Source: Doryteuthis pealeii
Taxonomy: Eukaryota > Mollusca > Cephalopoda > Myopsida > Loliginidae
Reading direction: 5' to 3'
NCBI GenBank assembly: GCA_023376005.1
Contig: CM042141.1
Location: forward strand, 95,204,486 to 95,268,485
Length of the DNA stretch: 64,000 bases
This document shows, in pieces, positions 54,561 to 64,000 of this stretch. A program made the position numbers and the translations under genes. Each line of letters begins with the position of its first letter. Position 1 is the first letter of the stretch. The notes below the pieces were generated by a model. That model did no database searches, had not been told where the DNA came from, and saw nothing but the letters and a program-made list of their open reading frames with translations.

Positions 54561-55394
54561 AAGATATCAAGATGTTGTGTCTATAAGAACTAAGACATGG
54601 ACACTAATACAGAGATGCTGATAGGTACGCGTCCTGCATCCCTGACGCAAAAAATCTAATAGGATGCAGTAAAATCATATCCATGCATCCCAGTGTTCTT
54701 CTTTTTTCTTCCCTCACTATTTCAAGCTAACTGTAAATACATTTCAATAGTTTCTTAGAAACCAATTACACAACATGCTTGCTTCAAAAACTTATTTTCT
54801 TTGTATAATGCGCAGACACTTTTAAAGTGCTAGATCTGATTTTAAAATCACCTGTTATGAGTGGAATAGATTGTTGTGAATGAGTTTTTAATTATTCATT
54901 CAGTCTGCTAAAAGAGTGATAAAAAGTTTTGCAACTTAGACAATAAGTAACTATAAAGTACTAGAAGCGGCTGGGTAGAAAGAGAGAGAGAGCAAAAAGT
55001 TAGTCTCGCAGATCCATTATAATTGAATCATAGTTGGATCCTCACAGGATGCCCCATTAAAATCCCTACGTAAAAAAAAGACCTTGTGTTGATCCAGCCT
55101 AGACGGCTATCAGAACAAAAAGTGCACAGACTGACTGAAAATCAAAATCAGTGTCTCCTATTAAAAATATCAAATGCCAAAAAAATCCATGCTGTTACTA
55201 TTTAAATTCTATTTTTTTAATTATTTCCACGAACATATCAAATCTTGATTATTTTTGCTCAAAAAGCAAGATCTGGTGAAGGTGAATGTGTATATATATT
55301 TACTTTGCCGTTAATTGTTTTATTTTTGTAGTATCAGCCGGACATACATACATACATACATACACACCAACTGCCATTTATATATGTATAGATT

Positions 55395-55685
55395 AAATAG
55401 AGGTGTTTTGGGTATAATTGTTACTGATGTAAGTAATGATCAAGGTGACATGAGTTCAAATCGTGAAGGAGGCTGTTTGGATTTCACATACCCATGGAAA
55501 AGGTATCCATCCAATTGTTCTTCCTCCAGCTATGGGTAAATAGCAGTACAAACTGAGCTCTATAACTTTGGTATGGGAACTGGTCTAGGAGAAGGAAAAC
55601 TCTGAATTCAAAACTTGCTAAACTCTGCTTAAAACATTGACCTTGTGTCACATCCTGGTCGTGCGGAGGAGTTGGTAAGTTCATA
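55395..55685 (+). repeat. S2 SINE, complete
   Basis: The head 'GGGTATAATTGTTACTGATG', box B-like 'GAGTTCAAATCGTGAAGG', 'GGTAAATAGCAGTACAAAC', 'TCTAGGAGAAGGAAAACTC' and the end 'GTGCGGAGGAGTTGGTAAG'. Confidence 0.85.
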
Positions 55686-55841
55686 TGAAATACTGAACTG
55701 GCCATTCTGTAAATAATTTGGTCCCATCAGAATATTTGCTGCCACTCGTTTGTGCTTTTTCATAGGGATTCAGAAGAAGGGCATCTGTTAGTTACTATTG
55801 TTTATATTACAGAAAAACAATGTTTCACAATTCAAGTCTCT

Positions 55842-56010
55842 ATTTAAAGAATCGACAATTAATTGGTTCTAAGCAATCTAAAATTCCTTCATCTCAATAA
55901 ATCTACAATTCATTGGTCTCAAAGTTTCTGCAATACCTTGATCACAATGAATCTACAATTTATTGGTCTCAAAGAATCTGCAATTCCCTGATCTCAAAGA
56001 ATCTACCATA
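55842..56010 (+). repeat. Minisatellite
   Basis: Units of about 54-58 bases: 'AATCTACAATT.ATTGGTCTC', then 'TCTGCAAT.CC.TGATC.CAA'; about three units, decreasing in regularity at the edges. Confidence 0.75.
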
Positions 56011-56024
56011 ATAGTAAGAATTTA

Positions 56025-56245
56025 CATCATCACAGTACAACTGAACTACCTTACTTACTAACAATACATACTAGTTTATATTCATACCATTTTAAGGAAG
56101 ATAGTTATATCAACACTGTATGATTCATTAGTTACTTACAATACATGCTAGTCAATACATAATAGTCATACTATTTTAATGAAGTTATCTCAACACAGTA
56201 TGATTCAACTAACTAAGTTACTAACAATATATGCTAGTATATTGA
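56025..56245 (+). repeat. Imperfect tandem repeat
   Basis: Two and a half units of about 85-90 bases with 'TTACTAACAATA.ATGCTAGT' and 'CATACTATTTTAATGAAG' cores. Confidence 0.7.
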
Positions 56246-56340
56246 CATTGCTTTCTGTAAATGAGATATTACTATCTAGGTATGTGAACTGGTCTACTAA
56301 TTTGAGAGTCTTACCACCCAATGTGCAGGTGTTCGATAAT
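56228..56340 (-). pseudogene. RTE fragment (GSNISSTES region), first copy
   Basis: The reverse strand corresponds to the 'FTYLGSNISSTES' region of the 40790-42174 LINE ('TTGCTTTCTGTAAATGAGAT', 'GTGAACTGGTCTACTAAT'). A second copy is at 56632-56722, so this small piece is duplicated 400 bases apart. Confidence 0.7.
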
Positions 56341-56631
56341 AATTGCAAGGATAGGATAAAATCTAACTAATAGATTCACTTGCCATTTTCTCATCAAACT
56401 GATGATCTTTTATCAAATGTTGATGCATAGTAAGATAAAATCGGTGAAGAAACTATGAAGTCAGTTATGGTTAATTATATGGGAATGAAATCAAAAATGA
56501 TGAATACTCTGTTCTGACAAACATTGTGTAATTATTGTTCAGTTAATATTATACAAAATGAAATAGAGAAATATATTCATTCTGCCATTACTAGATATTT
56601 TAATAAAAAGGTAGGATGAGATTAGTATATT

Positions 56632-56722
56632 AATATTGCTTTCTGTAGATGAGATATTACTACCTAGGTATGTGAACTGGTCTACTAATATGAGACACTT
56701 ACTATCCAGTGGGGAAACGTCT
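56632..56722 (-). pseudogene. RTE fragment (GSNISSTES region), second copy
   Basis: Nearly the same bases as 56228-56340; ends at 'ACTTACTATCCAGTGGGG'. Confidence 0.7.
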
Positions 56723-56850
56723 CCAAAATATTCATTTGAAACTCAAACTTTTGAAAATTTTTGAATATCAGAAATATTTCTTAAGAAAAGGTCTATGTAT
56801 TTACCCAACCCCACAGCATGAGCAGGATGTGACACAAGGTCAGTTTTTAA

Positions 56851-57029
56851 GCTATAGGTAAATAGTAGGGAAGACTTGGCTCTTTAACATTGGTATGACA
56901 ACTAGTCTAAGAGAAGGAAAACTCGGAATTCAAACTTTTTAAGTTTGAATTCTGAGTTTTCCTTCTCTTAGACTAGTTGCCATATCAATGTTAAAGAGCC
57001 AAGTCTGCCCTACTATTTACTCATCGCTG
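56851..57029. repeat. Inverted pair of S2 tails (near-perfect palindrome)
   Basis: 56851-56937 (plus) and 56941-57029 (minus) are S2 tails joined tail to tail at 'CAAACTTTTTAAGTTTG'. They differ from each other at only a handful of bases and share variants such as 'TCT(A)AGAGAAGGAAAACTC'. Confidence 0.85.
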
Positions 57030-57244
57030 GAGGGAGAATAGTTGAATTCATACCCTTTTCAAGAGTTTGGGTATCTCATCATGATGAAATAGTTAGCAAG
57101 CTAGTCTTGCAGATCCAGGCATAACAAATACAACAGGGCTGTCAATAGCTGCGCAAACAGTTTCCCTGAGTCGTCAGCACTTTGGAGACCATATTTCTGG
57201 GATTACCATTGTATCTGAGAATTTTTAAGTGAAATAAACATTGA

Positions 57245-57500
57245 TATATATTTACCAACTCCTCTATACAAGTAGGATCTGACACAGGGTTAATTTCTTA
57301 GGTGTTTAACAGGTTTGGATTCAGTTTTCTTTCTCCTAGACTGGTTGCCATACAAAGGTTAGAGCCTAGTCAGCTCTACTATTTACCCATAGCTGGAGGG
57401 AGAACAGATGGATTCAGATTTTTCCCAAGAGTATTAACACTATGTGAAATGCAGTCAGACTTGTGTCACCGTGTCCGTTTCCAACAACGATAACCATTAC
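57245..57500 (-). repeat. S2 SINE, reversed, ending in a G-run
   Basis: 'TTTACCAACTCCTCTATAC', 'CTACTATTTACCCATAGCTG' and the head end 'GATAACCATTAC' followed by about ten G at 57500-57510. Confidence 0.8.
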
Positions 57501-57844
57501 GGGGGGGGGGGCTTATTAAATGTATAAGTAAATTTTCAAGAAAAGCATGAATATATATATATATAAATCATAAAATTTATATCTTGATTCCAGAAGATAA
57601 TTAGGACTATCCTCATTGGGGAATAAAAATTCTGTCTCTATATTTATCGGAACGCTGGTATTATTCAATCAAATATAACAAAAGAAAAATCTTTGTGTAG
57701 AGTTTGTATCGACCATCAAAATGTTTTATGGACAAATATTTTGGATATTTAAATTTTTACAAAGTTATAAATTACTCAGAGTTTATTCATGTTTTATCTT
57801 TTTTTCTTAACTGAATAGATATAGCTCACTTTTTCCCCTCATTT

Positions 57845-57846
<2 letters not shown>

Positions 57847-57914
<68 letters not shown>
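57847..57914 (+). repeat. (CT)n microsatellite
   Basis: About 34 uninterrupted CT units. Confidence 0.97.
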
Positions 57915-57917
<3 letters not shown>

Positions 57918-58204
57918 TTTATTTGAGTATTATCTCTAAATAGAAAGCAATATGTAATTGATATCCATTTCACATTACATGATATAGACACATGATTACA
58001 GAAACTTTTTCATAATTGAATCATACACTTATTGTACATTTTTTCTTAAATATCAAAAAGGCCAATTATTTTTTATTCATTGTGACTTGGATATCAAATA
58101 ATCCTAATCATGTAAATATTCTTTCTCATTAGTGAATACAAAATCGTTTTACATTTTTGAGCACTGTACACAAATATATATCGAGATCATATACATGCTT
58201 GGTT

Positions 58205-58265
58205 TCTTATTTTCTATGTATGTATGTAAGTATGTATGTGTGTGTGTGTATTTATATATGTATGT
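58205..58265 (+). repeat. (TATG)n and (TG)n microsatellite
   Basis: TATG/TAAG units, then TGTGTGTG, then 'TATATATGTATG'. Confidence 0.85.
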
Positions 58266-58409
58266 TGGGTTAGGATTTGGAGAAAAAAAATCAATTACAC
58301 GGGAAAAGAAGGACAATACAAAAAATTGAAGAAGCTATTCTGTTAATGAAATATGTCAATTTAATTTTCCATATTGTTTTTCTTTTCTTATACTAGGACC
58401 TAGCGCATA

Positions 58410-58512
58410 GTGTAGGAAGCGAGTAGTGTAATGGTTAAAGTCATGGGAAATGGACTCGTCGCCATGAGTTCAAATCCTGGACATGGTAATTGCATTTCAC
58501 TTAGCGCTGGGA
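58410..58512 (+). repeat. S2 head fragment
   Basis: 'GAGTAGTGTAATGGTTAAAG', 'GAGTTCAAATCCTGGACATG' and 'TTGCATTTCACTTAGCGC'. Confidence 0.75.
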
Positions 58513-58829
58513 AACTTTGCTTTCAATGAGACTTGAACATAAGAATACATTTAGAACTCCATGTCTAAAGAAGATCTTCTTATTGTGAGTGGGACTTTTT
58601 GATTTCACAGTCCTTAAATATTTTAAGTCTTTCTTTAATGTTCATCTTAATCGGATATACTAGTGTCAAGCATCCTCTCATAGGGTAAAGCTAGTTTTAC
58701 AGATCAACTATTACTGAATAGCATGTTTGGTCCTTTCTGGATACCCCATAAATAAAAAATCCTTACATAAAAAAGAGCTTGTTTTAATGTTATATACCCC
58801 TAACATGATTTGGGTGTGAAGAAGAGTGT

Positions 58830-60045
58830 TCTCTGGTGTATAATAGAGAGAGAGACAGAGAGTTTAGAGATGATAGTTCTTAGTGGTCTTACTTGTTACA
58901 CCTCTAGTTACTGATTTGTTGCATATTGCTTCTACTTCTTCATTTAGGTCGTCAGCCATTTTCTCGGGGGCTTTCAGCTGCGTTGTTTTTCTTTCTTGTT
59001 TTCTTCTTACAGGTTGGGCTGGTTATTGCCTGTTTAATAATCTAATCAACAAACACAATAACTTGTTTATTAAGTTTTATTTCTTAGCCCATGATTCCGC
59101 CGCGAGGGGAGATGGACCCTGGGAGCTGACAATAGCGTCTTTTCTCCTTGTAAGCTGGGTTGGATCTGTTCTAAACTAGAAACTATTCCCATGCATCCAA
59201 TCGCGTGCCTTTTAAGAGGTCAAAGGTTATTAACCACCACAAGTGTCGTTAATTTTCCATAGGCCTCATGATTTTAAGTTAATTGACTTAATTAAAATTC
59301 TAACTACAGGTATGTTCATATTTATGACTGTTCATAAATTGTAACATTAATCTGGCCTGGTGGAAGGCCATGAAAATGTTTTTTTTTTCTATAATATCCT
59401 GTTGTTTTGACTAGAATTTGGTGTATTGAAGTTTCAAGTGGAATGTTTTTGTTAAGATAATTTTTGACCCTTAGGTGAAGTAGGGGAGATTTCTAGATAT
59501 GGTAGTAGAGGTTTTTCTTTTCTCAGTTTAGGAATTCAATGGGTGTTTTAAGCTGGGAGAGATTCTCCTAAGAGGCGAGTTTACTTATACTTATAGACAT
59601 TGTTTTTGTTTTGTGAGTGGGTAGTTGCTAATTACAAGATTTTTTTCCCTTTTTTCTAGTAAATAATTAGTTGGATATGCTTTTTCAGGGTTGACTGGAG
59701 AATGTATAATGATGTTTGAATACGTTTGAATGCATGTTAATCAGCTGCCTTCACTCTGATTAGAGTGCAATTAAAAATCATCTCAACAAACACATACCAC
59801 TTGAAACTGCAACTTAACTCATTGTTACAAGTGCTATGATAATAGAAAAACAAAAAGAAGAAGAAAAAACGTTGAGATAACATCTGAAGATCTCTCTAAT
59901 AAAGTAGGCTGAGTTGTCTCTGAGAAATTTCTATGTGAAACAAATCTGACTCTATGCAGAAAAACAAGATATAAGGGAGATAATTGTCCAAGTTGTTGAG
60001 CTTGATCCCATACCCTTAACACTCCTGTAGGCTCTCATATTTCTA
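58830..60045. other. No gene recognised
   Basis: Moderately AT-rich and low in known repeats. The minus strand at 58890-59030 reads 'KQERKTTQLKAPEKMADDLN', then 'EEVEAICNKSVTRGVTS', a possible old LINE linker, but no domain is identifiable. A T-rich run ends in ACAG at 59012. Confidence 0.35.
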
Positions 60046-60089
60046 TTTTGATAGTATGTTATCTACCTCTTTATATAGGAGAGCTCAAC

Positions 60090-60605
60090 ATTTGCAAAGA
60101 AAGAGAGAGACCATTTGCAAAGAAAGGAAGAAGCCATTCCAAAAGGAAGGAAGAGCAATTTCCAAAGATAGAGACCATTTCCAAAGAAAGTGAGAACATT
60201 TCCAAAGAAATAGATAGGCTATATCCAAAGAAAGAGACCATTTCCAAAGAAAGTGAGACCATACCAAAGAAAGAGATAGGCTATATCCAAATAGAGAGAT
60301 CATTTCCAAATAAAGTGAGGTAATTTCCAAAAAAGTAGATAGGCTATATCCAAAGATAGAGACCATATCCAAAAAAAGTTAGACCATTGCCAAAGAAAGA
60401 GATAGGATGTATCCAAAGAGAGATACCATTTCCAAAGAAAGATAGAGGCTATATCCAAAGACAGAGGCCATTTCTAAACAAAGATTGTGGCCATTTCCAA
60501 AGAAAGAGAGAAGCTAGTTTTAAAAAATAGAGAATCAATTTTCAAAGAAAGAGAGACTATTTTCAAAGAGAGAGATCATTTTCAAACAAAAATCCAAACA
60601 AAAAT
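60090..60605 (+). repeat. Minisatellite of 'TTTCCAAAGAAAG' type
   Basis: About 22 units of 20-26 bases built on 'CCATTTCCAAAGAAAGAGA'. Variants 'GGCTATATCCAAAGA' recur about every third unit, suggesting a higher-order repeat. A plus-strand frame stays open from 60048 to 60323 and reads Lys/Glu/Ser-rich, but only as a consequence of the repeat. Confidence 0.92.
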
Positions 60606-60824
60606 CTCTTGAACGTTTCTAATTTTGCCTCAGTCACCAGCAACCATAACAGTGTTTGGTCAATTAGGTAATGTCTATTTTATTGTCATGTTGATCATCT
60701 TGAATGAAGGGCTATTTGGTGTTAAAATATTTACACCTATGTTGGTGTATATGGTGCTTAGAGGGTGCAATTGCACCTGGGTTTCACCTTTTTATGATAT
60801 ACATTTTCTTTTGCTTTTTTTATG

Positions 60825-61165
60825 TTGATGACACATTGTACATATCCCCATGACTCTCTCTTGCCACCCATCCCTATTGGTCATCACTTGTCTCAGGTCG
60901 TCTGCACAGCATCTAGAGTCTTCACAGAGCTAATTGATGTAGGTTTTTGCTGGTTGTCCCACAGTCATGGGTCCATGTATTTCCTTTTGCTTTTGTTAGA
61001 GTTCAAGTAGTGCAGCCATAGAGTAGCACTGACACGGCTACAGCTCTCTCTGATCAAATTAGAATACAATGTAGAGTGTCATTCATAAATAAGTCTTCCA
61101 AGCTTTTGCCATATTGGAACTTTTCCCTTTGCTTTTTCATCAATAGCTGATAGCCCCAAACATTG
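60825..61165 (-). pseudogene. RTE-type LINE, 3' fragment with internal deletion
   Basis: The minus strand matches the extreme C-terminus ('TYINQLCED' region near 60930, 'DLRQVMTNRDGWQERVMGIC' near 60850-60905). It then jumps to the region before 'LLYSCTTWTL' (61005-61040, 'AGTGCAGCCATAGAGTAGC'). A 20-base T/G-run follows at about 61171-61191. Confidence 0.75.
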
Positions 61166-61255
61166 AGGACCTTTTTTTTTGGGGGGGGGGGGTTTGACAG
61201 CCTCAAACCGCTGTTCTTGATATATCCAATATTTCTATATTATAAAAGAGTGTTA

Positions 61256-61556
61256 AGTTTTTAAATGCCTTCGTTGGCCAGTTGAAAAGGGCTTAAAGTA
61301 AGTCCTGAATTATGGAATCCTTTGGTAAGCGTATAAGTCCTATCCTGCATATAAGCCCTATCCTGCGTATTGTTAAAGGTCCAGTGATTTAATCCTATGT
61401 CCGTCGTCCACAAAGGTTCAAAGTAGTTATGGCTAGTACTGTTGGGTTTAAGTATTTTATCAACAGCAGAGTACTGCCAGTGATTGGCCAAGAGAGATCA
61501 CATGGTTCTTTCCGAGTCTATAAGTATGAGTGGGCTTTCAACACACACCTTATATA
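61256..61556 (-). repeat. Unclassified dispersed repeat, partner of 29037-29251
   Basis: Inverted relative to the 29-kb copy and longer by an internal block at about 61425-61510. The minus-strand frame of 76 codons has no recognisable domain. Confidence 0.8.
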
Positions 61557-61659
61557 TAAAAAAGTCAACAAAGAGTCGTACTTGTTTTTGGACTCTTATA
61601 TATTTATAGTTTTGGTTTCATTTCAATGGAGCTTGGTAAAAAATAATATCTACTTATAT

Positions 61660-62095
61660 GATTTAAATGTATAATTTACTTATATCATTTATATCATTTA
61701 CTTATATGATTTATATCATATCATTTATTAAATGTCTAATTATTTAATTTATTTATTTATTATTATTTATTCATTAATTAATTATTTATTTATTCATTAT
61801 TATTATGATTATTATTATTATAATCATAATTTATTATTATTATTATTTTATTATTAAAACTCGTTTTTATTAACTTTTATTAAAGATTATTATTATAATT
61901 ATTATTATAATTATATATAAATTATAATTATAATGTATTTATATATTTATAATTATTATATATTTATTCATTATTAATTATTCATTTACTATAATAATTT
62001 ATTTAAATTACTTAAATGTATAATTTACTTATATCATTTATATCATTTACTTATATGATTAATACTTATAAATAATATCTACTTATATCTGTTTT
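61660..62095. repeat. AT-only low-complexity tract
   Basis: (ATTT)n, (ATT)n and TAATTA mixtures with almost no G or C. The 45-base block 'AAATGTATAATTTACTTATA' onward occurs at 61665 and again at 62014, bracketing the tract. Confidence 0.85.
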
Positions 62096-62124
62096 GTTTT
62101 TATGATATTCCAATCATCATCATC

Positions 62125-62590
62125 TGAACTCACTGTCAGCACAAATTACAAATTCCAATGACACTTTCTCACCAACTGTCCCTATTGATTATTGCTCCTG
62201 GCAGGTCTTCCATGCAGCATCCACAATTTTCACAGAGCTGATTGATGTAGGTCTTTGCTGGTTTGCCCACACTGGTATGTTCATGTGTAAGAGAATGTCA
62301 CTAATGAGTTCATCCTTGCTTCTCCAACAGTCTAGTTCATCTCACCTGGATTGTTTGTGTAATAGGAGGTAGATGACTGTACATCTGTTTAATTGTAGGA
62401 TGCTGATTCCAAGATTTGTTCAAGACAGCATGCAACATCCTTGTATAGCTCCCATCTAGCCTTTTCTCTCAGTGCTTTGCAAGGGTCCAGGTAGTGCAGC
62501 CATACAGTAACACTGATACAGCTATAGCTTACTAAATCATGGTATTTTTGCTTTAGAAGATAATTAACACAGACACACATTTTCCATCCC
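62125..62590 (-). pseudogene. RTE-type LINE, 3' fragment
   Basis: The minus strand follows RTE C-terminal order: the 'QPAKTYINQLCEN' region near 62230-62275, 'CWRSKDELISDIL' counterpart near 62290-62330, 'ACCLEQILESASYN' (62389-62450) and 'KALREKARWELYKDVACCLE' then 'VTVWLHYLDPCK' near 62470-62510. Frames are broken by small indels. The reverse transcriptase core is missing. Confidence 0.8.
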
Positions 62591-62599
62591 AATGTAATT

Positions 62600-62730
62600 T
62601 TTTTAAATACAATTCTAAAAGAATATATTCAAAGAATTTAAAAAAATATATATTTCTGTCATTACTTTTGATAGCAAACAGTATTAATCAGTTGAAATTA
62701 ACAGTCATTTACACCTGATAGCAATAAATA
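62600..62730. other. No feature seen
   Basis: AT-rich spacer between the RTE fragment and the mariner-like 5' end. Confidence 0.4.
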
Positions 62731-62734
62731 TATA

Positions 62735-63262
62735 CAGGGTTTTCAGGATAAATTTGACATATTTATATTTGGTTATTGTTCTCTGTAGGTTGGAGGTATT
62801 GACGCACACTACACATCATTTAAAAGCTTAGACCCTTCTTCATTCATATACATGATGACAGATAGAATGGATGACTGGAACCCACCTGAACCATGGAAGA
62901 AAATAACTTTTATCATGATGATCTGTACCAGCCATCAAAATAAGGAGATTATAGTTGCTGCCCAATGCTCCCTGAACACTGTAAAAACAATCAGGCATGG
63001 ACTGGTGAATTGCAAAGGAGACTATGAGGCTGTGGCTAGAAGAAAACAGCATAACAGACGATCTGATTGCATTCGTACAGCAGAATTCCTCGAAAATCTG
63101 CAGAAAAAATTGTTGGAGGACCCTGGCATTGAAATTCGGGCCTGGTCACAAGAATTGAATGTTTCAGCCTCGACCATGAAACTTGAACTCAATGACCTTT
63201 ACTACTACTCATACAAGCGTTGCAGAGGTCAATTGCTATGGTATACCCACAAGCCCTACTAG
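62735..63262 (+). pseudogene. Mariner-like transposase, N-terminal part
   Basis: A 136-codon frame starts at 62852. About 117 bases upstream is 'TATACAGGGTTTTCAGGATA', resembling the terminal sequence of mariner-like elements. The protein has a first helix-turn-helix-like stretch ('IIVAAQCSLNTVKTIRHGLV') and a second ('GIEIRAWSQELNVSASTMKL') separated by a basic linker 'YEAVARRKQHNRRSDCIR'. This is the paired-domain layout of Tc1/mariner transposases. It stops at 63262, before any catalytic Asp, so only the DNA-binding half remains. Clade within Tc1/mariner is uncertain. Confidence 0.65.
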
Positions 63263-63394
63263 TTAGAATTATTAGACCTGCAATAAAAAAAAAATGATCT
63301 GCTTTTTCTCTTTTTCTCTGATGAAAATACACTAAAAGGTCGAGTCCGAATCCTAAATAACTCTTCCAAGCATTCACCATATCGAGACGTTTCC

Positions 63395-63760
63395 TTTCAC
63401 TTTCGAGTCCAAGTTGTGCAGCCATACAGTAGCACTGACACAGCAACAGCTCTCTCTGATTAAAGTACAATACAATGTAGAGAGTCATTAATGAATAAGT
63501 TTTTCAAGCCTTTGCCATATCAGAACTTTTCCATTTGCTTTTGTTAGAGCCCAAGTGGTGCAGCCATACAGTAGCACGGATATGGCTACCATTTAGAAAA
63601 ATTCTCACTTTATCAGAGAGATCAGTTTTCCAAATGATCAATAATCTGTCAATAGTAGTCCATGTCTTTCTGATGCATATATTGACATTGCTTTCTGTAG
63701 ATGAGATATTGCTACCTTGGTATGAGAATTGGTCAATTGAAATTAAGTCATTTACATCTC
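63395..63760 (-). pseudogene. RTE-type LINE fragments, duplicated block
   Basis: The block 'GTGCAGCCATACAGTAGCAC' occurs at 63416 and again at 63556, each preceded by similar sequence. The second continues through 'TTGCTTTCTGTAGATGAGAT' (the GSNISSTES region). Order on the minus strand agrees with the 40790-42174 element. Confidence 0.75.
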
Positions 63761-63960
63761 AGCCAGTAAAGCACCTGCCTAGGAATCTCAAAATTCCAGG
63801 ATCAATACCTGTCCCCGTCAACACAAGCTGTGCTACTCATGTGCTCAGCACATGAGTAGCATAGGTTGGGTAATCTGATCTGTGCAGTAAAGTAGGGAGT
63901 TGACTAGGTGTGGCACTTAGTAAAAAAACTCCCTGTTCTAAGTAAGTAAAGTTGGCTGGG
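63748..63960 (+). repeat. S1 SINE
   Basis: 'CATCTCAGCCAGTAAAGCAC' (box A region), 'CCAGGATCAATACCTGTCCC' (box B region) and 'GGAGTTGACTAGGTGTGGC'. Internally, 'GCTACTCATGTGCT' / 'AGCACATGAGTAGC' forms a 14-bp hairpin (63834-63862). Confidence 0.8.
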
Positions 63961-63969
63961 TGCCATATC

Positions 63970-64000
63970 ATCAGTTTCAGCCAGACAGCAAGGGCATCTA
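63970..64000 (-). repeat. S1 SINE start, reversed, cut by window end
   Basis: 'AGTTTCAGCCAGACAGCAAG' matches the reversed S1 tail; the rest lies beyond the window. Confidence 0.6.

Larger units (their letters stand above)
53617..55372 (+). repeat. Nested direct repeats
   Basis: 53623-53720 recurs at 54292-54385 ('AACTAAAAGTAAGTTACTG'). 53875-54295 recurs at 54993-55372 ('AAAAAGTTAGTCTC.CAGATC', 'GGTGAAGGTGAAT', then (ATAC)n). A weaker third piece is at 58685-58790. The second copy lacks the (CTT)n tract. Confidence 0.8.

Noticed and set aside
60048..60323. Lys/Glu/Ser-rich protein gene
   Set aside because: The frame is created by the 23-base minisatellite and ends when the repeat phase changes.

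Overview
The window is AT-rich, repeat-saturated animal nuclear DNA. I could not find a host protein-coding gene with confidence. The repeat mix suggests a mollusc, most likely a cephalopod and plausibly an octopus. It holds several tRNA-derived SINE families (Lys-like, 'TAATGGTTA'-type, Arg-like and a Ser/Leu-like head), RTE-type LINEs, Penelope-like elements with GIY-YIG endonuclease ends, mariner elements and dozens of (TA)n, (CA)n, (CT)n and (CTTT)n arrays. tRNA-Lys- and tRNA-Arg-related SINEs are known from octopus. The species call is inference; no diagnostic host gene is visible. For brevity I call the recurring SINEs S1 (Lys-like head, tail near 'GCTGATACCGAC'), S2 (head 'TAATGGTTA', tail 'GTAAATAGTAGG...GGAGAAGGAAAACTC') and S3 (starts in (TTGG)n, ends in a 'GCAGAGGTGCAGT' block).

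Region 1 (1-25,488) is dominated by one long segment present three times in the same orientation: copy A (1-9598), partial copy B (9599-15005) and copy C (15840-25488). A and C are almost identical over their first 7.9 kb. From about 7,900 to 15,005 the sequence differs from C by many scattered single-base indels, mostly losses, which looks like unpolished long-read sequence. Each copy carries an RTE endonuclease fragment that is partly inverted on itself around a TA/CA microsatellite, two S1 SINEs, an S3 SINE split by a tandem array of mariner ends, and the C-terminus of a CR1/L2-like LINE. A and C end in a second S3.

Region 2 (25.5-40 kb) holds a mariner with both terminal inverted repeats in which the front of the transposase is replaced by GC-rich DNA ending in the conserved 5' start of 28S rRNA. 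It also holds LINE 3' ends (a zinc-finger type and one with a restriction-like-endonuclease signature), a Penelope-like reverse transcriptase fragment, SINE clusters and simple-sequence tracts.

Region 3 (40-50 kb) is rich in Penelope-like remains: two GIY-YIG fragments, two perfect long palindromes (154 bases plus a 12-base centre, and 218 bases with no centre), fold-back repeats, and short motifs of the form CTGANGA-stem-GAAA that resemble hammerhead ribozyme cores. Penelope-like elements are known to carry hammerhead ribozymes in their terminal repeats. A 1.4-kb RTE reverse-transcriptase pseudogene, with its 3' TGA repeat, and a candidate solo LTR lie here too.

Region 4 (50-64 kb) contains SINE clusters, minus-strand RTE 3' fragments (one with an internal 91-bp tandem amplification), a 23-bp minisatellite of 'TTTCCAAAGAAAG' type, nested direct repeats at 53.6-55.4 kb and the N-terminal half of a mariner-like transposase. 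All transposon genes seen are fragmentary or frame-broken; none looks autonomous.
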